A DNA stretch of 64,000 nt, from NCBI GenBank assembly GCA_034670265.1, contig JAXMNU010000003.1:310001-374000 (forward strand), written 5' to 3'. A program made the translations under genes and the position numbers. The notes beneath the pieces are model-generated. The model made no database searches. It saw only the letters and a list, made by a program, of their open reading frames with translations, and had not been told where the DNA came from. Origin of the DNA: Halomarinibacterium sp034670265 (GTDB lineage Bacteria > Bacteroidota > Bacteroidia > Flavobacteriales > Flavobacteriaceae). This document shows, piece after piece, positions 1-8,665 of the stretch (positions are counted from its first letter, which is position 1; every line of letters begins with the position of its first letter).

Positions 1-226
1 TGTTTGTAATAGATTTTAGGCCTAATGGGGAAATAAAATAAAGTATTAAGCCTATTAACAACTGAATATGAGATACTATTAAAGCAAAAAGTGAAATTCT
101 GAAATCCTTAGGTTGATATTCTTTATTTCCGAATAAACCTGCCAAAGCATTTAAAGTAGCAATTAAGACAATAAATAGCACAAGATATGCCCAATACGAA
201 TGTATAAATTGAAGTGTTGTGTACAT
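1..226 (-). CDS. Small integral membrane protein, cut by the window edge
   Basis: Reading the minus strand from the ATG at 226-224 gives 75 codons that stay open to the window edge, so the C-terminus is missing. Two hydrophobic stretches are visible, at about residues 11-33 (YWAYLVLFIVLIAT...) and 45-66 (LFALIVSHIQLLIGL...), separated by a short polar loop. I recognise the general look of a small conserved flavobacterial membrane protein (sometimes misannotated as a ribosomal protein or cytochrome) but know no function for it. It is co-directional with the TonB receptor gene, whose terminator separates the two. Confidence 0.7.
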   Translation of the reverse strand, partial: MYTTLQFIHSYWAYLVLFIVLIATLNALAGLFGNKEYQPKDFRISLFALIVSHIQLLIGLILYFISPLGLKSITN

Positions 227-265
227 AATTAAAAGAGGTTTAGTTTTTAGTTGAGATAAAGGTAT

Positions 266-296
266 AAAAAAAGAGGTTGGCAATAGCCAACCTCTT
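266..296 (-). terminator. Rho-independent terminator after the TonB receptor gene
   Basis: A perfect 11-bp stem (AAGAGGTTGGC, loop AATA, GCCAACCTCTT) lies 23 bases past the receptor stop codon. Read on the minus strand it is followed by a run of seven T, the classical intrinsic form. Confidence 0.9.
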
Positions 297-318
297 TTCA
301 ATTTTCGTGAGAGAAAAC

Positions 319-2913
319 TTAGAAGTTATAACGCAATGAAGCATTATAGGTTCTTCCGTTTTCAGTATAGTAACCAAATGCATCAGTATTTGCAAGTCCA
401 ATATAATCGAACACATTAAATACGTTAGCTCTAAAAGAAAGGTCGTTACTTCCTCCAAGATTAAAATTGTAAGATAAACCTAAATCAGTAATTGAATAAG
501 GTTGTAATCTTCTTGGCTCATAATCAACAGCACTAGTGCCAGCATCTGTAAATTCATAGTGGCGATCACGATAGTTAATGTTTCCATCAACACTCAATCC
601 AGCTACGATTTTAGCTCTAGCTCCAAGACCTGTAGTAAATTGTGGAGCACTTGAAACTTTTACGCCTTGTCTGTTAACACCTTCATCTTCAGATAGCAAT
701 TCTTGTGTGTCTAAATTATAAACTGAATTACTTGAAGTTCCTTTAAAAATCCAGCTACCACCAGAGATATACCCATTAAGTGTTAACCAAGAACTAGCTC
801 TCCAGCTTAGATCAAATTCAGCACCTGTATGATATTGACGAATACCTCTTTGAAGTACAGAAATTTCAATTTCTTCTTTTGTATCTGGGTCAATTATATC
901 ATCAATATAAGAGATTGTTCTATTAGCCCAGTCTGTTATATAAGCATTAAAATTAGCTCTAAAACCACTAGTTGAAAAGTGATATCCACCTTCTACAGAA
1001 CGAATAATTTCATTTTCAACTTCTGGAGTGATAATATCTGCATTAGAACCACTAAAAGAGAAAATATTATCTAAGAAAGGTTGTCTTGAGTAATAGCCTC
1101 CATTCATAAAGATTGTGTGCTCTTCAGCAATTGTATAAGAAAGACCTCCCTTGATGTTATATCCATCTCTGCTTACTTTGTCTGAAGTTAATTCTGCAAA
1201 GCGATCTTCTCTTTGGTATGATTGTGAAGAAACAGAACCTTGAACAAACACAGAAAATTTATCTGTGGCATATTCTAGTTGTCCAAAACCACCTATGTAG
1301 TTAATATCCTCAGAATAATCATAATTTATACGTTCACTTTCATCTGCAAAATTAGAAAGAGAAGCCCAAGGGTTTGCATCGAAAGCAGTCGTAACTACTG
1401 CACCATCTGGACGGTCATTTGACCAACCCGTTAAACCGTAAAAGTTGGCAACTTGTCTAAAGTGATCTCCTGTATACATTCTAGCATCAACTCCTACATT
1501 CATTGAGAAGTTATCTGAGAAATCATGATTAAAATTAGATACAGCTCCAAACCATTGGTGGTTATTTACAGAGGATCTTCTAATATATCCAGCACCTAAA
1601 TCGTTGCTATAATCACCTCCAACACCTATAGCAGAGTTAGCTTCATAAATGGCAGGATAATCAATTTGTCCATAAAGAGGTCCATCACCGTCTGGATCTT
1701 CAGTTCTAATTCTTCCATTACCTCTATCGCCAGTTCCACCTCCGCGGCCCCAAGACGCATATAATACAGTTGAAAGTTCTGAACTCTCACTCATAGTCCA
1801 ATCCCAGTTAAGGTTCACTACAGGTTTGTGATAATAGTTTTGTCTTTCAGAAGAAATATTTCCAAAGTCACCATCTACATCATTATAACCCCAGTGTTGG
1901 TTAAATTTTGGATCTGCCTCAATAATATCTCTAGACTGAGACCATTTTTGACCATGCAATTGAGGAGCACCTGTTACTAAAAAGTTAAATGAGTGACTTT
2001 CGTTAGGCTTGTATCCTACAGCGAAGAAATAATTTTGTCCTTCACCATACGTTCCTCTTGACCATTTTCTGTGCGCTTGCCAGTAATCTAATAATACTGA
2101 AAAAGCCCATCCACTTTCGTTCACTCCAGTGTTATAAGCAGCAGTACCTTTAAAATAACTGTCGTTTGCTCCTAAGAAACGAGCAAATCCACCTTCATTT
2201 CTGTCAGCAGCTTTCATAATAATGTTGGTTGTACCACCCACAGATGATATTGCCAATTTTGAAGCTCCAAGACCTCTTTGTACTTGAATTGCATTAGCAA
2301 TGTCTGCAATACCAGCCCAGTTAGACCAATATACACGGCCATCTTCCATACCATTTACTGGTTGTCCATTTAATAGAACTCCAATATTAGTTTGGTCAAA
2401 ACCTCTTAAGAAAAACTGTGAATCTCCAAAACCACTCTGTCCAGAAACATAGGCAGATGGAGTGTTTTTAAGTGCTTCGGTAATTTCTACGTTACCAGCC
2501 ACTTTGTCTTGGATTTCTTGAGCAGTAATTGTAGATACTGCAACAGGTGTTTTACGATCTTCTGCTAAATCGATTACTCCAGATCCAACAATAACTACTT
2601 CAGCAAGTGTATTGGCATCTGCTTCAAGAATTATTGTTCCTAAGTTAGCAGCGCCTCCACTTAAAGTGAATTTAACTGTTTTCTTGATAAACCCTAAATA
2701 AGAAACTACGACAGCTCCAGAATTAGAGCTAACATTAAGGGTGAAATTTCCGTCAAAATCTGTAACCGTACCATTTGAGGTTCCAGATTCTAGTACGTTT
2801 GCTCCTGGTAGCGGTCCTCCTAAATCAGAGTCAGCAACATTACCAGTAACAGTTCCTTGTGAAAAGGCTGCGAAATAGCCTAATAACATTGTAAAAAGTA
2901 ATAGTTTTTTCAT
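319..2913 (-). CDS. TonB-dependent outer-membrane receptor with carboxypeptidase-like leader domain
   Basis: An 864-residue outer-membrane transporter. The start chosen is the ATG at 2913 because it opens a clear signal peptide (MKKLLLFTMLLGYFAAFSQ); 20 further in-frame codons upstream look non-coding. Domains in order: signal peptide (1-19), CarboxypepD_reg-like beta-sandwich (about 20-110, with GTVTGNV and DFDGNFTL), TonB plug (about 120-250, with FFLRGFDQTNIGVLLNGQPV), and a 22-strand barrel ending in aromatic F (YNASLRYNF). No SusD partner is adjacent, so a SusC-type glycan role is not supported; the substrate is unknown. It looks monocistronic, with its own promoter upstream and a terminator downstream. 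Confidence 0.95.
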   Translation of the reverse strand: MKKLLLFTMLLGYFAAFSQGTVTGNVADSDLGGPLPGANVLESGTSNGTVTDFDGNFTLNVSSNSGAVVVSYLGFIKKTVKFTLSGGAANLGTIILEADANTLAEVVIVGSGVIDLAEDRKTPVAVSTITAQEIQDKVAGNVEITEALKNTPSAYVSGQSGFGDSQFFLRGFDQTNIGVLLNGQPVNGMEDGRVYWSNWAGIADIANAIQVQRGLGASKLAISSVGGTTNIIMKAADRNEGGFARFLGANDSYFKGTAAYNTGVNESGWAFSVLLDYWQAHRKWSRGTYGEGQNYFFAVGYKPNESHSFNFLVTGAPQLHGQKWSQSRDIIEADPKFNQHWGYNDVDGDFGNISSERQNYYHKPVVNLNWDWTMSESSELSTVLYASWGRGGGTGDRGNGRIRTEDPDGDGPLYGQIDYPAIYEANSAIGVGGDYSNDLGAGYIRRSSVNNHQWFGAVSNFNHDFSDNFSMNVGVDARMYTGDHFRQVANFYGLTGWSNDRPDGAVVTTAFDANPWASLSNFADESERINYDYSEDINYIGGFGQLEYATDKFSVFVQGSVSSQSYQREDRFAELTSDKVSRDGYNIKGGLSYTIAEEHTIFMNGGYYSRQPFLDNIFSFSGSNADIITPEVENEIIRSVEGGYHFSTSGFRANFNAYITDWANRTISYIDDIIDPDTKEEIEISVLQRGIRQYHTGAEFDLSWRASSWLTLNGYISGGSWIFKGTSSNSVYNLDTQELLSEDEGVNRQGVKVSSAPQFTTGLGARAKIVAGLSVDGNINYRDRHYEFTDAGTSAVDYEPRRLQPYSITDLGLSYNFNLGGSNDLSFRANVFNVFDYIGLANTDAFGYYTENGRTYNASLRYNF

Positions 2914-2940
2914 AAATGTTTGGAATTTGTTTGTTGTGTG

Positions 2941-2974
2941 CAAATTTAAGTTAGTTATTAAAAATAATAGCAAA
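2941..2974 (-). promoter_or_regulatory. Bacteroidota-type promoter of the TonB receptor gene
   Basis: On the minus strand TTTG (2974-2971), 22 bases, then TAAATTTG (2948-2941) matches the TTTG / TAnnTTTG consensus of Bacteroidota housekeeping promoters, 28 bases before the start codon. The spacer is slightly long, so this is likely but not certain. Confidence 0.5.
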
Positions 2975-3086
2975 TTAATGTTAAGAAAATGCTATGGATG
3001 TGAAATTACATAAATATCTTCAAGTATTTGATAATTAGCTAAATAGATAGGAACAATTTTATTAACAAGAAAAATGTTAAAAAAAA

Positions 3087-4343
3087 TTAATTTTTAATGC
3101 AGTCGAGACGCTCTTTTAGAGGCTGCATTACCGAAAAATATTCTTCATGATATACATTTTCTAGAGGCTTGGAGTTAGGTAAATCTTCTTTAAAAGGATC
3201 CACTTCTTTGCCGTTTTTCCAAAAGCGATAACATACATGTGGTCCACCAGTATTTCCGGTCATTCCAACCCAGCCTATAACATCTCCCTGTTGCACATAT
3301 TGCCCCACCTTAACATTGTATTTTTTCATATGTAAATACTGGGTTTCATAGGTTTCATTATGTCTTATTTTTACATATATGCCATTTCCTCCACGACGTT
3401 CAGCCTTTATTACTGTTCCATCAGATGTTGCCAAAATAGGTGTGCCAATACTTGCGGCAAAATCAGTGCCTCGATGAGGACGGACTTTATATCCATAGTA
3501 GGCAATTCTTCGTTTTAAATTGTACTTTGAAGAAATTCGGTAATTAAATTTAATAGGAGATTTTAAAAAGGCTCTTTTTAAGTTATTTGCTTCAATATCG
3601 TAAAAGTCTGCAGCCATATTGTCAATACCCTCAGGTTTAAAATTAAAAGCATAGATGGGCTTCCCTTTATGCTCAAAATAGGCTGCTTTTATTTCTCCTA
3701 GACCACCAGAAATAGAATCTGAAATAAACTTTTCGGTATAAATTACTTTAAAATTGTCTCCAGGTTGTAATTGAAAGAAGTTAATAGTCCAGGCATAAAT
3801 ATTTGCAAGTCGGTCAGTCATATAGGGGCTCAAGTTATTATCTGCCATGGTTTGAGACAATGAGCTTGTTATTACCCCAGAGGCCTCTTTTTCAATAAAT
3901 GTTACTGGTTTTTTTTCATGAACAACACTAATACTATCTCTAAAATCGATAATGGCATAATCAACCTTGTTTTTTTCATATATAAAAACTTGAGTTTGAT
4001 TGAGTGAATCTTTTGAGTTTAGTAAAACATAGGGTTTTCCAACTACAATTCTTCGTACATCAAAACTATCTTTAAATGTGGTCGCTACTTCGTAAATTTT
4101 ATTTTGTGAAACGCCATTTTCGTTTAAAATAGCCCCAAAAGTGTCACCTGGTCTAATGGTGTCTCGTATTACATTAAAGTCGTTTAAAATATATCCGTAT
4201 TCTTCAATAATATTGGGTTCGGGCTCAGGAGGGGTCTCTTCTTTTATTTCGTCAGAACAAGCAAATAATAGGAATAATGTGGGGATAACGTAAAATAGCT
4301 GCTTCAATTTTTTAACTTTTATAACTATACATTTTTGCCCCAA
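3087..4343 (-). CDS. M23-family peptidoglycan metallopeptidase lipoprotein
   Basis: Likely a cell-wall (DD- or glycyl-type) endopeptidase anchored as a lipoprotein: a hydrophobic leader ends in the lipobox LFAC (Cys29). Residues 50-250 hold a long N-terminal region with a LysM/OapA-like look (RPGDTFGAIL, QPGDNFKV). The C-terminal LytM/M23 domain (about 280-400) shows HRGTD (His290, Asp294), a His at LHM (338) and GGPHVCYRFW. The usual HxH is HVC here, so the second zinc-ligand histidine is replaced by Cys371. The start is uncertain: the longest frame opens with TTG at 4343, overlapping kynA by 19 bases, while another TTG at 4307 would place the start 17 bases after kynA and give a shorter signal peptide. 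Last gene of the DUF3108-kynA-M23 unit. Confidence 0.88.
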   Translation of the reverse strand: MGQKCIVIKVKKLKQLFYVIPTLFLLFACSDEIKEETPPEPEPNIIEEYGYILNDFNVIRDTIRPGDTFGAILNENGVSQNKIYEVATTFKDSFDVRRIVVGKPYVLLNSKDSLNQTQVFIYEKNKVDYAIIDFRDSISVVHEKKPVTFIEKEASGVITSSLSQTMADNNLSPYMTDRLANIYAWTINFFQLQPGDNFKVIYTEKFISDSISGGLGEIKAAYFEHKGKPIYAFNFKPEGIDNMAADFYDIEANNLKRAFLKSPIKFNYRISSKYNLKRRIAYYGYKVRPHRGTDFAASIGTPILATSDGTVIKAERRGGNGIYVKIRHNETYETQYLHMKKYNVKVGQYVQQGDVIGWVGMTGNTGGPHVCYRFWKNGKEVDPFKEDLPNSKPLENVYHEEYFSVMQPLKERLDCIKN

Positions 4344-5257
4344 TCTTTAATTTCTTTTTCGCTCCAGACGGATGGGAAGAAGATACGTTTTTGATATTTT
4401 GGGTGCATATATTTTGTCCAATCACTTCCGCCAGTAGCTTCTTCTGGCTCATTACCGTGATTTAAATACTTTTTCGCGGTATTATAATGTGCCATTACCC
4501 AAGTAATATTTACGGTATAATCGTAATGACGCATTGCCTTCAATAAAGATTCATTCTCTTTAACCTCTTGGGGCAAGCTTTTAAATTTTGAATACAAATT
4601 TATAGTATTATATTCTTTTGTAAAGGCAATAAATTCATTTTTATATTTTTCTTCAAATGCCTTTAATAAATAACTCTTTTTACCAGTCTTGAAATTTTTT
4701 CCGGCGGCTTGCCAATACAAATGCTCCAATGCATGTTCATAAGGAGTATTTCTATCAATATTTTCTCTGAAACGAGCATCAATAAGGTTGATAAGTTCTG
4801 TCGAAGCAAATTCAATTTTTCGATATTGAGCACTTTGAAACCCTGATGCTGGGGCTAACGTATTTCTAAATTTTAAATATTGTTCTATCTCCATTCCAGC
4901 AGTCATAATGTTAAATGAAGAAGTTAGCATGTCGAAATACCTACTTATACGCAGCAATCTTTCTGAAAAAAATGTGACTGTAAGTTCTTGAGCATGGGAC
5001 ACCTGTTGAATCTCCCAAAGAATCATTTTAAACAATAATTCATTTATTTGATGGTACATAATAAACACCATCTCGTCGGGCTGATTCGTTCTCTGTATCT
5101 GAAGATTTAAAAGGGCGTCTGTTTGTATGTAATCCCAATAAGTAATGGGTTTTCCGTATAAAAGCCCTTCAAGGTGGGTATCGAGATCTTGCCCAATATT
5201 TTTGAATTTCTTATCTAATTGTTCTAGTAGTTTTTCGGTTTCTGGTGTAATTTTCAT
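4325..5257 (-). CDS. kynA: Tryptophan 2,3-dioxygenase
   Basis: Cytosolic haem enzyme that opens the indole ring of L-tryptophan with O2 to give N-formylkynurenine, the first step of the kynurenine route. The 310-residue length fits bacterial members. Family signatures visible: YWDYIQTDALL near residue 40, FIMYHQINELLFKM near 65-80 (substrate pocket), WVMAHYNTAKKYL near 255 (the His fits the proximal haem ligand) and the ATGGSDW loop near 275 (counterpart of the GTGG substrate loop). It begins 7 bases after the DUF3108 gene. No kynureninase or formamidase gene is in the window, so the rest of the route must be elsewhere. Confidence 0.95.
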   Translation of the reverse strand: MKITPETEKLLEQLDKKFKNIGQDLDTHLEGLLYGKPITYWDYIQTDALLNLQIQRTNQPDEMVFIMYHQINELLFKMILWEIQQVSHAQELTVTFFSERLLRISRYFDMLTSSFNIMTAGMEIEQYLKFRNTLAPASGFQSAQYRKIEFASTELINLIDARFRENIDRNTPYEHALEHLYWQAAGKNFKTGKKSYLLKAFEEKYKNEFIAFTKEYNTINLYSKFKSLPQEVKENESLLKAMRHYDYTVNITWVMAHYNTAKKYLNHGNEPEEATGGSDWTKYMHPKYQKRIFFPSVWSEKEIKDWGKNV

Positions 5258-5264
5258 TGGAGGG

Positions 5265-6035
5265 TTAGTCTACAATTATTTTAAATGAATTTTTTAAGCC
5301 CTTAAACTCTGTTAATGTTGCTTTTAAGGAGCCTACTGCCAAATCGGCTTTTATTAACAGAGGTATTTTATTATCATCATCGGTCACCCAAACAGTTAAG
5401 CTTTCCTTTTCTTTAAACACTCTTCCAGCCTCTACATAAGGGCGAAATTTTAAGGTGCTTATTTTCCCAAATTTAGTTTTTAAGGTTTCTCTTCCTAAAA
5501 ATTTTAAACGAAACTTATAGCTTTCTTTGTCAAAAAACATATCCATGTCTACGGTATGTCCTATTTTAATTTTGGAAGCATCAATTTTATTTCGTAGGTA
5601 ATAAAAGGCCGAAACCATATCCTGAGCATCTTTATTGAAAGTCACCCAATCTTGCGTATTTTTTTCTTTGTTTAAAACAAGCGCTCTCCCAGTATCTCGA
5701 TTAAAGTCTATTTGAATGTCTTTGGTATAACCACCTTCGTCTATTTTTCTGATAAATCGATACGGAACATCCTTTTGCTTATCTATGTAGGATTGATAAT
5801 AATCTTCTACATTAAAAAACCATTTTGAAACTCCAACAGTTCGTCCCTCTCCTTTTATGTGATATACTTCCTTTCCATTTAATACGGCATTATTCACTTC
5901 TAGGGTAGCATAACCTGCAGTTACAAAGCCATAATGCACACGAAACTTAAACCACTCTCCATCACCAAATGCTTGTTTTTGGGAAAAAGAAATAGTTGTT
6001 ACAACCAGAGCAAGTACTAAAATTAGTTTTTTCAT
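5265..6035 (-). CDS. DUF3108 secreted/periplasmic protein
   Basis: A 256-residue protein with a clean Sec signal peptide (MKKLILVLALVVTTISFSQ). The mature part carries the DUF3108 pattern: GEWFKFRVHYGFVTAGYATL at the start, then ISTLKFRPYVEAGRVF and VWVTDDDNKIPLLIKADL near the end. DUF3108 proteins are predicted beta-rich periplasmic or envelope proteins of unknown role; some old flavobacterial annotations call this an exonuclease, which nothing here supports. It is the first gene of a three-gene unit with kynA (7-base gap) and the M23 lipoprotein gene, and is separated from hppD by a terminator. Confidence 0.85.
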   Translation of the reverse strand: MKKLILVLALVVTTISFSQKQAFGDGEWFKFRVHYGFVTAGYATLEVNNAVLNGKEVYHIKGEGRTVGVSKWFFNVEDYYQSYIDKQKDVPYRFIRKIDEGGYTKDIQIDFNRDTGRALVLNKEKNTQDWVTFNKDAQDMVSAFYYLRNKIDASKIKIGHTVDMDMFFDKESYKFRLKFLGRETLKTKFGKISTLKFRPYVEAGRVFKEKESLTVWVTDDDNKIPLLIKADLAVGSLKATLTEFKGLKNSFKIIVD

Positions 6036-6088
6036 TTTGAAAATTTATAAGTCTTTTCTATGGTTTTACAACTACTGTTCCAAAATTG

Positions 6089-6120
6089 AAAACCTCCGCC
6101 GAATAGGACGACGGAGTTTT
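6089..6120 (-). terminator. Rho-independent terminator after hppD
   Basis: On the minus strand an imperfect stem (AAAACTCCGTCG against CGGCGGAGGTTTT, one bulge and one G-T pair) around a short loop ends in a short T-rich tail, 17 bases past the hppD stop. It separates hmgA-hppD from the DUF3108-kynA unit. Confidence 0.75.
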
Positions 6121-6136
6121 CCTTATGTTACATGGA

Positions 6137-7297
6137 TTAAAGTGTCCCACGTGCTGCTTGTTCACGTTCAATAGATTCGAATAAGGCCTTAAAATTACCT
6201 GCTCCAAACCCTTTGGCACCCATTCGTTGAATGATTTCAAAAAATAAGGTGGGTCGATCCTCAAGTGGTTTTGTAAAAATCTGAAGCAAATAGCCTTCTT
6301 CATCGGCATCAACCAAAATACTCAACCTTTGAAGTTCTTTGATATCTTCTTTCATCATATCCATATGCGTTCCTAACCGCCTTGGGATATCATCATAATA
6401 GGCTTGTGGTGGTGGCGGTAAAAACTCAATTCCGCGAGCTCTTAATTGTGCAACCGTTTCAATAATGTCATCAGTTGCTAAAGCAAGGTGTTGTACACCT
6501 GCTCCTTCATAAAAATCTAAATATTCTTCAATTTGAGATTTTTTAATTCCTTTGGCAGGTTCGTTAATAGGAAACTTAATTCGTCCATTTCCATTACTCA
6601 TTACCTTACTCATTAAGGCTGAATATTCGGTATGAATTTGCTTATCATCGAACGATAAGAAATTTACAAATCCCATAACATCTTCATACCATTTTACCCA
6701 AGTATTCATTTGTCCCCAACCCACATTTCCAACCATATGGTCAATATATTTCAATCCCGTTGGTGTTGGGTTATAATCTGACTTCCATTCTCTAAAACCA
6801 GGCAAGAAAGCACCTGTATAATTTTTACGTTCCACAAACATATGCACTGTCTCTCCATAAGTATAAATTCCTGCACGTACCACTTCGCCATGTTCGTCTT
6901 TTTCCACCACTGGTTCCATATAGGATTTTGCGCCTCTTTTTGTAGTTTCTTCGTAGGCACTTCGAGCATCATCCACCCATAAAGCAATGACTTTAACACC
7001 ATCGCCATGCTTTACAATGTGGTCATTTATAGGAGATTTGCTTGTAAGAGGAGTGGTAAGTACAATTCTTATTTTATCCTGTTTTAGGACATAACTCACA
7101 TGATCTTTAGACCCTGTTTCTAACCCTTTATAAGCGTGGGATTGAAAGCCGAAGGCGGTTTTATAAAAATGCGCCGATTGTTTGGCATTTCCTACATAAA
7201 ATTCGACATAATCTGTTCCTAAAAGAGGAAGGAAATCTTCTGCTCCTTCAAATATTTTTTCTAAACCGTAGTTTACTGATTTTACTTCTTTACTCAT
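6137..7297 (-). CDS. hppD: 4-hydroxyphenylpyruvate dioxygenase
   Basis: Non-haem Fe(II) enzyme that turns 4-hydroxyphenylpyruvate into homogentisate with CO2 loss, the second step of tyrosine breakdown after transamination. 386 residues, typical of the family, with two VOC domains: N-terminal (about 25-160) and C-terminal catalytic (about 180-365). The two-His-one-carboxylate iron site can be read as His in YIDHMVGNV, His in VQHLALATDD and Glu in LFFEIIQRMGAKGFGAGN near the end. Transcribed 12 bases behind hmgA, so the two consecutive pathway enzymes are co-expressed; maleylacetoacetate isomerase and fumarylacetoacetase are not in the window. Confidence 0.97.
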   Translation of the reverse strand: MSKEVKSVNYGLEKIFEGAEDFLPLLGTDYVEFYVGNAKQSAHFYKTAFGFQSHAYKGLETGSKDHVSYVLKQDKIRIVLTTPLTSKSPINDHIVKHGDGVKVIALWVDDARSAYEETTKRGAKSYMEPVVEKDEHGEVVRAGIYTYGETVHMFVERKNYTGAFLPGFREWKSDYNPTPTGLKYIDHMVGNVGWGQMNTWVKWYEDVMGFVNFLSFDDKQIHTEYSALMSKVMSNGNGRIKFPINEPAKGIKKSQIEEYLDFYEGAGVQHLALATDDIIETVAQLRARGIEFLPPPPQAYYDDIPRRLGTHMDMMKEDIKELQRLSILVDADEEGYLLQIFTKPLEDRPTLFFEIIQRMGAKGFGAGNFKALFESIEREQAARGTL

Positions 7298-7309
7298 TGT
7301 TTCAAAATT

Positions 7310-8467
<1,158 letters not shown>

Positions 8468-8665
8468 GTTTATTTATTTACAATGTTAATTTTTGATATA
8501 AAATACTGAAAATTAAACTCCTACTAAATTAAGAGTTTTTAGCCATATAAGCTCATTCAGGGTTTCTTTTTATCAGAAATTTAAGAAGGCATAGTAAATA
8601 TTTCCAAGGGTGATTTGCCATACCACAAATATCGTAAAAATTCTACAGTAAAGGAATTTTTAAAT

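Noticed and set aside
5265..6035. Exonuclease annotation for the DUF3108 protein
   Set aside because: The sequence has a secretion signal and beta-rich DUF3108 pattern and no nuclease motif.
6058..6312. 84-codon open frame spanning the end of hppD and its terminator
   Set aside because: Overlaps hppD in another frame and includes the terminator stem; no homology recognised.
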